The notes below the pieces were generated by a model. It was not told the origin of the DNA and made no database searches. It worked only from the letters and a program-made list of their open reading frames with translations. A program made the translations under genes and the position numbers. Shown here in pieces: positions 25,031 to 33,462 of a DNA stretch of 64,000 bases. Origin of the DNA: Serratia sp. UGAL515B_01 (GTDB taxonomy: Bacteria; Pseudomonadota; Gammaproteobacteria; Enterobacterales; Enterobacteriaceae); the NCBI RefSeq assembly GCF_033095805.1, contig NZ_CP109901.1:4089766-4153765 (forward strand), written 5' to 3'. Within the stretch, counting starts at the first letter, position 1, and every line of letters begins with the position of its first letter.

Positions 25031-26068
25031 ATGACGTCACTCACTCGTGTTCCAGATGAATGGTTAAACCGTGAAAAACAATTTTCCGCATTTGCGACAG
25101 GGCCATTGCTGGACTTTTGGCGACAGCGGGAAGAGGGCGAATTCGCGGGCATCGGTGACGTACCTATCCGTTTTGTGCGCTTCAGTTCGCCGCTGCATCA
25201 GCGTGTCGTTGTGGTTAGCCCAGGACGAATCGAAAGCTACGTCAAATATCCAGAAGTTGCCTACGACCTGTTTCATAGCGGTTACGACGTGATGATTATT
25301 GATCATCGTGGGCAAGGGCGTTCAGGACGTATGCTGCCAGACCCACATCGTGGTCATGTGGTCAACTTTACTGATTATGTTGAAGATTTTGCTCGGTTTT
25401 ACCATCAGGAAGTCGAACCGCGTGGTTACAGGCAGTGTTTGGCGTTGGCCCACTCGATGGGAGGCGCAATACTGGCGCAGTTCCTTATACGGGAACCGCA
25501 AGCTTTTGCGGCGGCGGTACTGTGTGCACCGATGTTGGGTATTTATCTGCCGATGCCGGATTGGATGGCCAATAAAATTCTCAACTGGACAGAAAAACGC
25601 CCATTACTTCGTGACTACTATGCGGTAGGTACTGGGCAGTGGCGGCCTTTACCTTATGTGGTGAATGTGCTGACCCATAGTCGTGAGCGGTATCGTCGCA
25701 GCCTGAGCTGTTATGCCGATTATCCCGACCTGCAAGTGGGCGGGCCAACCTATCATTGGGTCCGGGAAAGTATTCAGGCGGGTCGGCAGATCATCGCTCA
25801 GGCCGCTAAAATCACGACACCGATTTTATTATTGCAAGCCAGTGAGGATCGGGTCGTCGATAACCGTTCCCACTGGGATTTTTGTCAGGCACTTTCAGAC
25901 GCGGGGCACCCATGTGAAGGGGGAAAACCCTGGGTTATCAAAGGCGCACGCCATGAGATCTTGTTTGAGCGGGACGCGATGCGCGCCGAGGCACTGAATG
26001 TAATCCTGCATTTCTTTGCCCAACATTTAGGCGGTAATGTTGCCGCCGACAATTCCATCAGAGGTTAG
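25031..26068 (+). CDS. pldB: Lysophospholipase L2 PldB
   Basis: 345-residue alpha/beta hydrolase acting on lysophospholipids in the inner membrane. Nucleophile elbow ALAHSMGGAIL (Ser), oxyanion-side IIDHRGQGRSGR, acid in LLQASEDRVVDN and catalytic His in KGARHEILFERDAMR. The ATG at 25031 with AAAAGGCAGG in front is preferred over a GTG at 24989. Compared with E. coli (340 aa) the length fits. yigL follows 11 bp later, so they are probably co-transcribed. Confidence 0.95.
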   Translation: MTSLTRVPDEWLNREKQFSAFATGPLLDFWRQREEGEFAGIGDVPIRFVRFSSPLHQRVVVVSPGRIESYVKYPEVAYDLFHSGYDVMIIDHRGQGRSGRMLPDPHRGHVVNFTDYVEDFARFYHQEVEPRGYRQCLALAHSMGGAILAQFLIREPQAFAAAVLCAPMLGIYLPMPDWMANKILNWTEKRPLLRDYYAVGTGQWRPLPYVVNVLTHSRERYRRSLSCYADYPDLQVGGPTYHWVRESIQAGRQIIAQAAKITTPILLLQASEDRVVDNRSHWDFCQALSDAGHPCEGGKPWVIKGARHEILFERDAMRAEALNVILHFFAQHLGGNVAADNSIRG

Positions 26069-26079
26069 AACATATCGCT

Positions 26080-26880
26080 ATGTATCACGTCGTTGCTTCC
26101 GATTTAGATGGCACGCTGCTATCACCCGACCATACCTTGACACCTTATGCTAAAGAAACGCTGCAACTGCTGACACAGCGTGGCGTGCACTTTATTTTCG
26201 CCACAGGACGCCATCATATCGATGTTTCCCAGATCCGCGATAATCTTGGTATTAGCGCTTTTATGATTACCTCTAACGGTGCGCGCGTGCACAACACCGA
26301 AGGGGAATTGCTCTTTAGTCACAATCTGGATCAGGATATCGCCCGCGATCTTTATAATATGATGCATGATAACCAGGATATCCTGACCAACGTCTACCGC
26401 AACGACGACTGGTTCATGAACCGCGAAAGCCCAGAGCAGGAAAAATTCTTCCAAGAGTCGATCTTTAAATACCAGTTGTTTGAGCCAGGTCTGCTGGAAA
26501 CGGATGGTGTGTGTAAGGTGTACTTCACCAGTGACGACCATGACAAACTACTGCCGCTGGAAGACGCCATCAATGCACGCTGGGGCGATCGGGTTAACGT
26601 CAGCTTCTCATTACCCACCTGCCTTGAGGTGATGGCGGGCGGCGTATCGAAAGGCCATGCACTGGAAGAAGTGGCCAAAATTATCGGTTATTCGCTGAAA
26701 GAGTGTATCGCCTTTGGCGACGGCATGAACGATTTGGAAATGCTGTCGATGGCAGGAAAGGGCTGCATCATGCGTGATGCTCACCAACGCCTGAAAGACA
26801 CGCTACCGGATCTTGAGGTTATTGGCTCTAATGCTGATGACGCTGTGCCGCACTATCTGCGCAAAATGTTCCTGGCTTAA
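26080..26880 (+). CDS. yigL: HAD-IIB sugar/pyridoxal phosphate phosphatase YigL
   Basis: 266-residue Cof-type phosphatase. HAD motif I is DLDGTLLSPD with the nucleophile Asp. Motif II lies in ITSNGARVH, motif III near the GGVSKGHALE lysine and motif IV is FGDGMNDLEML. E. coli YigL dephosphorylates pyridoxal phosphate and sugar phosphates (it is the SgrS-activated phosphatase that relieves glucose-phosphate stress). Directly downstream of pldB, as in E. coli, and probably in one transcript. An imperfect terminator follows. Confidence 0.95.
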   Translation: MYHVVASDLDGTLLSPDHTLTPYAKETLQLLTQRGVHFIFATGRHHIDVSQIRDNLGISAFMITSNGARVHNTEGELLFSHNLDQDIARDLYNMMHDNQDILTNVYRNDDWFMNRESPEQEKFFQESIFKYQLFEPGLLETDGVCKVYFTSDDHDKLLPLEDAINARWGDRVNVSFSLPTCLEVMAGGVSKGHALEEVAKIIGYSLKECIAFGDGMNDLEMLSMAGKGCIMRDAHQRLKDTLPDLEVIGSNADDAVPHYLRKMFLA

Positions 26881-26886
26881 TGCACA

Positions 26887-26913
26887 GGGCGTAGCCTTAA
26901 TCTGGCTGCGCCC
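26887..26913 (+). terminator. Stem-loop after yigL
   Basis: GGGCGTAGCC and GGCTGCGCCC pair with one mismatch around a 7-nt loop. There is no long T-run, so it may act as a stabilising hairpin or a weak terminator. Confidence 0.5.
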
Positions 26914-26978
26914 CTAGGTTTGATCTAAGAGACTTAGCTCACATTCCATCAACGATTTTTTCGATTTTATTCCCCTTC

Positions 26979-26998
26979 CTGCATCAACTTAATTGCAG
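26979..26998. promoter_or_regulatory. Candidate operator upstream of the ureide operon
   Basis: CTGCATCAACTTAATTGCAG has 5-bp inverted arms, the size of a LysR-type box. It lies about 160 bp before the first gene of the operon that the LysR gene at 34959 probably controls. The 27080-27120 stretch could hold the promoter. Inference from symmetry and position only. Confidence 0.35.
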
Positions 26999-27154
26999 CC
27001 AAAACAGCACATGGCGGTAATCTCATACAAAGTATCAGGGTATTTGACTGCTGCAAATTTTTCGTTGCTACGCGAGAAATCCTTTATCTGTTATGTCTGA
27101 CGCAGCCGCTTATACTCCAATCAGACAACAAAATGATGATTCAGGAGAGACGCC

Positions 27155-27823
27155 ATGACACGGAAAACTTTTCACGCAGAACCTTTCCCTCTACCGTTCG
27201 ATATCGCGAGTACTGCGCTGGTATTGATTGATATGCAGAGAGATTTTGTTGAGCCCGGTGGCTTTGGTGAAGCATTGGGTAACGATGTCTCTTTCGTTCG
27301 CAGTGCCATTGAACCCTGCAAGCGGGTTCTGGATGCCGCGCGCGGCCAGGGATTGCTGGTGATCCACACTCGTGAAGGTCACCGTGCCGACTTGAGCGAT
27401 TGTCCTCCTGCCAAATTAACTCGTGGCGGACAAACCTTTATCGGTACTCATGGGCCGATGGGTCGCATTCTGGTAAGGGGCGAGGCGGGCCACGACATTA
27501 TTCCTGAACTTTACCCGCAAGCGGGTGAACCGGTGATCGACAAACCGGGTAAAGGCGCGTTTTACCAGACCGACCTGCATTTGATTTTGCAAAACCATGG
27601 CATCAAAACGTTGATTGTTTGTGGTGTGACAACCGAAGTGTGCGTCAATACTACGGTACGTGAAGCTAACGATCGCGGCTACGAATGCATCATCCCACAA
27701 GATTGTGTGGGGTCTTACTTCCCCGAGTTCCAGAAATATGCTTTAGAGATGATCAAAGCCCAGGGCGCGATTTTTGGCTGGGTCACTGATGCATCCGCAA
27801 TTGTGGATGGGTTACAAAACTGA
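27155..27823 (+). CDS. Isochorismatase-family amidohydrolase (ureide operon)
   Basis: 222-residue cysteine hydrolase. Asp26 (ALVLIDMQRDFV), Lys133 (DKPGKGAFYQTDL) and Cys163 (CGVTTEVCVNTTVREA) form the expected catalytic triad, and the cis-peptide region GVTTE is present. Relatives hydrolyse biuret, ureidoacrylate, N-carbamoylsarcosine or nicotinamide. Here the surrounding genes (carbamoyltransferase, carbamate kinase, allophanate-hydrolase-like protein) favour a ureide or biuret-like substrate. GGAGAGACGCC precedes the ATG as ribosome binding site. First gene of the operon. The specific substrate cannot be read from the sequence. Confidence 0.85.
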   Translation: MTRKTFHAEPFPLPFDIASTALVLIDMQRDFVEPGGFGEALGNDVSFVRSAIEPCKRVLDAARGQGLLVIHTREGHRADLSDCPPAKLTRGGQTFIGTHGPMGRILVRGEAGHDIIPELYPQAGEPVIDKPGKGAFYQTDLHLILQNHGIKTLIVCGVTTEVCVNTTVREANDRGYECIIPQDCVGSYFPEFQKYALEMIKAQGAIFGWVTDASAIVDGLQN

Positions 27824-27854
27824 TCGGCGGGAAGCCGGAGGTGGGAGAAGAATC

Positions 27855-28751
27855 ATGACATTCAGGGTGTTTTCGGCACTTTCTGTGGGTTATCTGGCGG
27901 TCGGCCGACTAGCAGAACAGGGGCGCCTCTTGGTGCACAGCTGTTTTCAACGCTCGATAAATCTCTCTCACTCTGATGGTTATCTACTGTCGTTGCTGAG
28001 TGGTGACTTTCAGGATTTGCCGGACGCCATCCGCATCTCGGTGGGTGACGATTGGGATTGGCGTTATCAGGCGCGGATTGGCCAAGTTGTCACTTTTCGT
28101 CAAGGTATGCTGCAAGGCGCAGGCTGGTGCGTCGCACTAAACGGCGCTTCGCGTTGGCAGCCAAAACAAGGATTGTCGCAGGCATGGCACCCAGCCTTAC
28201 TGACAGCCTGCCGCCACTATCCTACGTTGGCGTGGCAACTTGGCCGGTATTGTCAGCAAAACCATAGCGAAAGCGATTTGCAGCTACTGCCTGACATGGA
28301 ACAACGCGGTGCGTTACGCACTCCGCCACCACGCCCGGTACAGCTTCGGCTGACAGACAGTCCTGAACGACTGGCAGCCGAAGTAACCGCACTGATTGGC
28401 TACGGGCGCGGGCTAACCCCCGATGGGGATGACTATCTACTGGGCTATATGGCAGCACTGTGGCCATGGCGGCAGCATCCCCTGCTTGCAAACCATGACG
28501 CTACGTTACGTCGCTTTATCGGCAACCAATTGATGCGTACCAACGATATTAGCCGACATTACCTGGCGCGCGCGTTGGAGGGGCATTTTTCTGCCCCGGT
28601 CTGCCAGTTGATGTCAGTGCTTAGTTCCACAGCCTCTATTGTGAAGGTTCAGGCTGCAGCACGTGAAGTAATGCAGTTTGGGGCTTCATCCGGTGTGGAC
28701 TGCTTAGCTGGGATCTTGCATGGCTTGAGAACGTTAAGAAGCCTGCTTTGA
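27855..28751 (+). CDS. allH: AllH-type (DUF2877) subunit of a carbamoyltransferase
   Basis: 298 residues from the ATG at 27855 (GGGAGAAG in front); upstream in-frame codons overlap the previous gene and are not supported. The DUF2877 signature is present as LIGYGRGLTPDGDDYLLGYM. In E. coli the homologue YlbF (AllH) is one of three subunits, with FdrA (AllF) and YlbE (AllG), of oxamate carbamoyltransferase, which converts oxalurate and phosphate into oxamate and carbamoyl phosphate. Here it precedes both partners; a 113-bp gap separates it from fdrA. Confidence 0.82.
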   Translation: MTFRVFSALSVGYLAVGRLAEQGRLLVHSCFQRSINLSHSDGYLLSLLSGDFQDLPDAIRISVGDDWDWRYQARIGQVVTFRQGMLQGAGWCVALNGASRWQPKQGLSQAWHPALLTACRHYPTLAWQLGRYCQQNHSESDLQLLPDMEQRGALRTPPPRPVQLRLTDSPERLAAEVTALIGYGRGLTPDGDDYLLGYMAALWPWRQHPLLANHDATLRRFIGNQLMRTNDISRHYLARALEGHFSAPVCQLMSVLSSTASIVKVQAAAREVMQFGASSGVDCLAGILHGLRTLRSLL

Positions 28752-28864
28752 ACTCGGTTCGACGAACTTACTGATTTTAGCATGCTGAAATTTAATGATT
28801 TTCAGCAGGAAACCCTTGCGCCTGAATTTTTCAGTAGCAGGCGAATTTCGAACAGGTAAATGCG

Positions 28865-30424
28865 ATGAGTGTAATGCATAAAGTTTTTGCCAATCTCTAT
28901 CAGGACTCAGTTTCGCTGATGCAGATTTCAGCGCAAATCAGCAAACTCCCTGGTATTGAACAGGCATCGGTAGTGATGGGAACGGAAACCAACCTGGCTC
29001 AACTGCGGGATGCAGGTCTGGATGATGGTGGTAACGCTGGGCCAAACGATTTGATTATCGCTGTCAGGGGAGATGCTGATGCTTGCACCGAAGCGCTGGA
29101 AATTGCCCATCAGCGTCTTAACAGTAAACCACAGGAAAATGGCACGGATGGCCCACGTGCGCCGCAGTTAGTGAGCCTGGAAATGGCCGTTGAGCAGCAG
29201 GCTGATATCAATCTGGCGCTGATTTCCGTACCGGGAGATTATGCGGCGGCGGAAGCTATCAAGGCATTAAATCTGGGCATGAACGTCATGTTGTTCAGCG
29301 ACAACGTCAGCCTGGCGCAGGAAAAACAGATCAAGTTACTGGCCCAACGTAAAAACCGCTTGGTGATGGGGCCGGATTGCGGTACAGCCATTATCAATGG
29401 CTTACCACTGGGTTTTGCCAACGTGGTAAAAGCTGGTTCGATCGGTATTGTTGGGGCATCGGGTACCGGTTTGCAGGAAGTAAGCTGTCGTATCGATCAA
29501 CTTAGTGCGGGGATTTCGCAGGCGCTGGGTACTGGTGGACACGATCTGCACGAAGAGATCGGCGGGATTTCAATGCTGCACGGACTAGAGGCACTGGCGA
29601 GTGACCCGACAACCCAAGTGATTGTGCTGATCTCCAAACCGCCCGCCCGCCCGGTGGCGGAACGTATTCTTGAACGCGCTCAGGCGTGCGGTAAACCCGT
29701 CGTGGTCAACTTCCTGGGAGCCGTTCCCGAAGAGATTCGCCGCCCTGGGATCACCGTTGCGGCGACGTTAGCCGACGCGGCCGGGATCGCGGTTGCACTG
29801 GCTAATGGCCAGCCTGCACCAGATTCGGTGACGCTTATCCCGCATCAGGATCTACAGATGTTGCAACAGACCAGTACCCTATTGCCTGCCACACGCCGGG
29901 CAATTCGCGGTGTTTTTGCTGGTGGCACCTTCTGCTACGAAGGACAGCTTTTGTGCCAACAGCAAGGATTTATTGCCGCTTCCAATACGCCGGTCAAAGG
30001 TAACGCCAAGCTGACAGATATTTGGCGTAGCCAGGGTCATACGCTGATCGACATGGGAGACGATGATTTCACCCGTGGCAGACCGCACCCGATGATCGAC
30101 CCAACTTTGCGCAACCAACGCATTGTGGCTGAGTTAAATGACCCAGAGACCGCCGTAGTGCTGTTTGATCTGGTATTAGGCTATGGCGCAGCCGCCGAAC
30201 CTGCGAGCGAACTGCTCACGTTGTTGAGCCAACATAAAAGCCAGAACGGGCCACTGTTGATTGCCCACGTGTGCGGCACAGAAGCCGATCCTCAACAACG
30301 TTCACGTCAGATTGACGCACTGCGTCAGGCTGGTGTCCTGGTTGCCGGTTGCAACGCCCTGGCAGCGCTGTGGGCCAGCCAAATTGCTCATATTCAGGCT
30401 GAGAAAAACGGAGAAACAGCATGA
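28865..30424 (+). CDS. fdrA: FdrA/AllF-type carbamoyltransferase subunit
   Basis: 519 residues related to the succinyl-CoA synthetase alpha/beta fold. The CoA-ligase-like phosphohistidine-loop region is seen as GIVGASGTGLQEVSCRIDQL and GTGGHDLHEEIGGIS, and a nucleotide-binding-like segment as VMGPDCGTAIINGLPLGFAN. E. coli FdrA is 555 aa; here the N-terminus is slightly shorter. Its stop overlaps the next start (ATGA at 30421), so translation is coupled. The expected role is a subunit of an oxamate-type carbamoyltransferase producing carbamoyl phosphate for the carbamate kinase encoded downstream. Confidence 0.9.
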   Translation: MSVMHKVFANLYQDSVSLMQISAQISKLPGIEQASVVMGTETNLAQLRDAGLDDGGNAGPNDLIIAVRGDADACTEALEIAHQRLNSKPQENGTDGPRAPQLVSLEMAVEQQADINLALISVPGDYAAAEAIKALNLGMNVMLFSDNVSLAQEKQIKLLAQRKNRLVMGPDCGTAIINGLPLGFANVVKAGSIGIVGASGTGLQEVSCRIDQLSAGISQALGTGGHDLHEEIGGISMLHGLEALASDPTTQVIVLISKPPARPVAERILERAQACGKPVVVNFLGAVPEEIRRPGITVAATLADAAGIAVALANGQPAPDSVTLIPHQDLQMLQQTSTLLPATRRAIRGVFAGGTFCYEGQLLCQQQGFIAASNTPVKGNAKLTDIWRSQGHTLIDMGDDDFTRGRPHPMIDPTLRNQRIVAELNDPETAVVLFDLVLGYGAAAEPASELLTLLSQHKSQNGPLLIAHVCGTEADPQQRSRQIDALRQAGVLVAGCNALAALWASQIAHIQAEKNGETA

Positions 30425-31836
30425 ACCCATTATTTCAGCAGCCACTGAAAGTGGTTAACGCCGGATTGGCTGGTTTTGCCGACAACCTGAAACAGGCGAA
30501 CGGTGATGTGGTCGCACTTCATTGGCAACCGCCAGCAATGGGTAACGTTCAGGCAGGCCTGGATCTGGCGGCGTTGATCCGTCATCCGCTGGTTGAGCAA
30601 GCCAATCAAATCGCCCTGGAACGTTATTTGAGCGCTCAGCCCGTGCTGGTCGACGTGCTAAGTGCCGGTGAAGCCATTGCCGCTATGGCCCAACGCAAGC
30701 TGATCCTGCATTCCGGGCCACCGATAGCTTGGCCAGATATGTGTGGCCCGGTGAAAGGCGCAATCATTGGCGCAATCTTGTTTGAGGGGTGGGCCAGCGA
30801 CCACCAAAGCGCCGAGCGTTTAGTGGAAGAAGGTCAGATTGATCTGGAACCTTGCCACCATCATCAAGCGGTTGGCCCGATGGCCGGAATTATCAGTCCG
30901 TCGATGCCGCTGTGGGTCATTGAGAATAAAACTAACGGCAAACGAGCGTTCAGCAACTTCAACGAAGGGCTGGGTAAGGTTCTGCGGTTTGGTGCCAACA
31001 ACGAAGAAGTCCTGCAACGCCTGCAGTGGATGAAGCAGGAGCTGGCTCCGGCGCTAAAAGCGGCGGTTAGCCAAATGGGTGAACTGGAGCTAAAACCGTT
31101 GATGGCGCAGGCACTGCATATGGGCGATGAGGTTCACAATCGTAACTCTGCTGCCACCGGCTTGCTGATCAAGCAAGTGGTGCCCGCATTGCTGGCCTGT
31201 AACCTGCCGCTGGAAACGCTGCAACGGGTTGTGGCGTTCATTACCGGTAACGATCACTTTTTCCTCAATCTGTCGATGGCGGCCTGTAAAGCCATGATGG
31301 ATGCGGCTACTGGCGTGCCGTACAGCTCAATGGTCACTGTGATGGCCCGCAATGGGGTCAATTTTGGTATTCGTTTGTCCGGCACTGGCGATCGCTGGTT
31401 CCAGGCACCGGCCAACGCGGTTGAAGGGTTGTTCTTCCCTGGTTTCGGTGTCGATGACGCGGCTGCGGATTTAGGGGACAGTGCGATCACTGAAACCGCG
31501 GGAGTGGGAGGATTTGCCATGGCCTCTTCACCGGCCATCGTTAAATTTGTTGGTGGTACACCAGCCGATGCCACCAATAACAGCCGCCGTATGCAGGCGA
31601 TAACCATCGGGGCTAACCCGGCCTTTACGCTGCCAGCACTTAACTTTGCGCCAACGGCAGCGGGGATCGATGCCCGCAAGGTGGCTGACCGTCAAATCCT
31701 GCCGGTGATTAATACCGGTATTGCCCACAAGCAGGCAGGAGTGGGGCAAATTGGTGCCGGTATTACTACTGCGCCAATGCCCTGCTTTGTCGACGCCATT
31801 CAGGCGCTAGCCCAGTCACTGTCTGCGGGAGAATAA
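30421..31836 (+). CDS. allG: AllG/YlbE-type (DUF1116) carbamoyltransferase subunit
   Basis: 471 residues of the DUF1116 family (E. coli YlbE). Conserved stretches include HSGPPIAWPDMCGPVKGAII, HHHQAVGPMAGIISPSMP, and GDEVHNRNSAATGLLI. The protein begins MNPLFQQPLKVVNAGLAGFA and overlaps fdrA by 4 bp. In E. coli it forms the catalytic complex with FdrA and AllH. The next start (carbamate kinase) lies 2 bp downstream, so the four genes behave as one unit. Confidence 0.9.
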   Translation: MNPLFQQPLKVVNAGLAGFADNLKQANGDVVALHWQPPAMGNVQAGLDLAALIRHPLVEQANQIALERYLSAQPVLVDVLSAGEAIAAMAQRKLILHSGPPIAWPDMCGPVKGAIIGAILFEGWASDHQSAERLVEEGQIDLEPCHHHQAVGPMAGIISPSMPLWVIENKTNGKRAFSNFNEGLGKVLRFGANNEEVLQRLQWMKQELAPALKAAVSQMGELELKPLMAQALHMGDEVHNRNSAATGLLIKQVVPALLACNLPLETLQRVVAFITGNDHFFLNLSMAACKAMMDAATGVPYSSMVTVMARNGVNFGIRLSGTGDRWFQAPANAVEGLFFPGFGVDDAAADLGDSAITETAGVGGFAMASSPAIVKFVGGTPADATNNSRRMQAITIGANPAFTLPALNFAPTAAGIDARKVADRQILPVINTGIAHKQAGVGQIGAGITTAPMPCFVDAIQALAQSLSAGE

Positions 31837-31838
31837 TC

Positions 31839-32798
31839 ATGAGCAGACCTTTAGCGGTAGTTGCCGTTGGTGGCAACGCACTGATCCAGAGCGACCAACA
31901 TACCAGTATTCCCGACCAGTATCAGGCGGTGATGGGAACGGTAGGGCACGTCGTAGAGATGATCGAAGCCGGTTGGGATCTGGTTCTGACCCACGGTAAC
32001 GGGCCGCAGGTTGGTTTTATCCTGCGCCGTTCTGAACTGTCAGCAGAAGAAGTGGCACCCGTACCGCTGGACTACGCGGTAGGCGATACACAGGGTGCGA
32101 TTGGCTACATGTTCCAGAAAGCCCTGAATAACGAATTGCAACGGCGTGGTATTCAGCGGCCCGTGGTGGCGTTGGTGACACAAACTCTGGTGGATGTAAA
32201 CGATAAGGCATTCCAGTATCCCAACAAGCCGGTAGGGGCATTTTTCGATCGCCAAACGGCGTTGGAGCGTCAGCAGGAATTGGGCTGGACAGTGATGGAG
32301 GATGCCGGCCGAGGTTGGCGGCGTACCGTGCCGTCACCCGCTCCGTTGGAGATCGTTGAGCGTGAGGTGATAAGCCAACTCTTGGCACAAGGGTGCATCG
32401 TGATTGCCTGTGGCGGCGGTGGTATCCCGGTCATACGGGATGAGCATCAACAGTTGCAGGGGGTGGAAGCGGTGATCGACAAAGATCTCGCCTCTGCGCT
32501 GCTGGCAGAACAGTTGGGTGCCGATCTGCTGATGATCCCCACCGGTGTTGAACAGGTCGCCATTAATTTTGGTACACCACAGCAACAGTGGTTGGATGAG
32601 CTAAGCATTGAGCAGGCAGAGGATTTACTGCAGCAGGGGCAGTTTGGTGCTGGCAGTATGCAGCCGAAAATAGAAGCGATCCTGCGGTTTGTCAGCAATA
32701 GCTTGCAACAGGGAAAACACGGCCAGGGTTTGATTACCAGCCCACAGGCGATTAAAGCCGCGCTGAATCACCAGACCGGCACTTGGATTAAATCATAA
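31839..32798 (+). CDS. allK: Carbamate kinase
   Basis: 319-residue amino-acid-kinase-fold enzyme that makes ATP from carbamoyl phosphate and ADP, releasing ammonia and CO2. Signature regions: VVAVGGNALIQ, LTHGNGPQVGFILRRSEL, GCIVIACGGGGIPVI and AVIDKDLASALLAEQLGADL. The position directly after the carbamoyltransferase genes explains its use: substrate-level phosphorylation from a ureide. It is an ArcC homologue by sequence; no arginine deiminase genes are nearby, so the AllK-like role is preferred. Confidence 0.93.
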   Translation: MSRPLAVVAVGGNALIQSDQHTSIPDQYQAVMGTVGHVVEMIEAGWDLVLTHGNGPQVGFILRRSELSAEEVAPVPLDYAVGDTQGAIGYMFQKALNNELQRRGIQRPVVALVTQTLVDVNDKAFQYPNKPVGAFFDRQTALERQQELGWTVMEDAGRGWRRTVPSPAPLEIVEREVISQLLAQGCIVIACGGGGIPVIRDEHQQLQGVEAVIDKDLASALLAEQLGADLLMIPTGVEQVAINFGTPQQQWLDELSIEQAEDLLQQGQFGAGSMQPKIEAILRFVSNSLQQGKHGQGLITSPQAIKAALNHQTGTWIKS

Positions 32799-32800
32799 CT

Positions 32801-32926
32801 GTACCCAAGCTCGTTCAAGTTGCAGGTAGGCGGCAAGCGAGTGAGTCCCCAGGAGAATAGCCCACTATGTGACTGGGGTGAACGAACGAAGCCAACACCG
32901 CTGCAGCTTGAATGGCGATGGGTATA
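32801..32926. repeat. Dispersed palindromic repeat, copy 3
   Basis: The best-preserved copy: GTTCAAGTTGCAGGTAGGCG at one end, AGTCCCCAGGAG and GTGACTGGGGTGA in the core, CTGCAGCTTGAATGGCGATG near the other end, then GGTATA. It lies inside the ureide operon, between carbamate kinase and the next gene, and could stabilise or attenuate the transcript. Confidence 0.75.
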
Positions 32927-32939
32927 AAAGGAAAAAATA

Positions 32940-33332
32940 ATGAGTCTGACAACTGTTGTCGCCGTTAACGGCACATTGATGCGTGGCCTGGAACTTAACG
33001 GCAACATGATTTCGGCTGGCGGTGTTTTTGTGCGCGAAGATCAAACCGATGCCCATTATCGGCTGTGGAGTATTAACGATCGTCACCCGGGGATGATTCG
33101 GGTCATGGAAGGTGGTGTTTCTATCGCTTTGGAGCTGTGGGAACTGCCTCTGGCCTCGTTTGCCACCCTGTTGTTGAGCGAGCCGGCTGGGTTGGCGATC
33201 GGCAAGGTGAAACTGCTTGATGGTAGCGAAGTGCTGGGCGTTTTGGCGGAGCCTTGGCTAGTAGAGGGGCAGAAGGAAATCACTGATCATGGTGGCTGGC
33301 GGCAATATACCGGCGAAACCTTTAACGGTTGA
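32940..33332 (+). CDS. Stand-alone allophanate hydrolase C-terminal domain-like protein
   Basis: 130 residues beginning MSLTTVVAVNGTLMRGLELN with a gamma-glutamylcyclotransferase-like fold pattern: FVREDQTDAHYRLWSINDRH, then GGVSIALELWELPLASFATL, then EPAGLAIGKVKLLDGSEVLG, then HGGWRQYTGETF. This is the pattern of the C-terminal domain of allophanate hydrolase (AtzF/DUR1,2), reported to decarboxylate N-carboxycarbamate after the amidase step. The N-terminal amidase part is absent here; the gene stands alone. A GGAAAAAATA ribosome binding site precedes the ATG. Its presence points to a urea/biuret/allophanate-like intermediate in the pathway. Confidence 0.75.
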   Translation: MSLTTVVAVNGTLMRGLELNGNMISAGGVFVREDQTDAHYRLWSINDRHPGMIRVMEGGVSIALELWELPLASFATLLLSEPAGLAIGKVKLLDGSEVLGVLAEPWLVEGQKEITDHGGWRQYTGETFNG

Positions 33333-33398
33333 ATTTATTGATGTTCAAGACAAAGGCCGTGTCCCTTAACTGCACGTGGGCGTAGTCACACCCTCAAA

Positions 33399-33420
33399 TG
33401 ACCCCAGCTCTTTGGGGTCA
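33399..33420. terminator. Stem-loop before the permease gene
   Basis: TGACCCCA and TGGGGTCA form a perfect 8-bp stem with a 6-nt loop. There is no T-run, so it may be a partial terminator or processing site between the enzyme genes and the permease. The motif GTGTCCCTTAACT lies just upstream at 33358. Confidence 0.45.
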
Positions 33421-33462
33421 CGATGGCGCTCAGGGCTCGGCCTGGTTTACTGGGGATAATGC

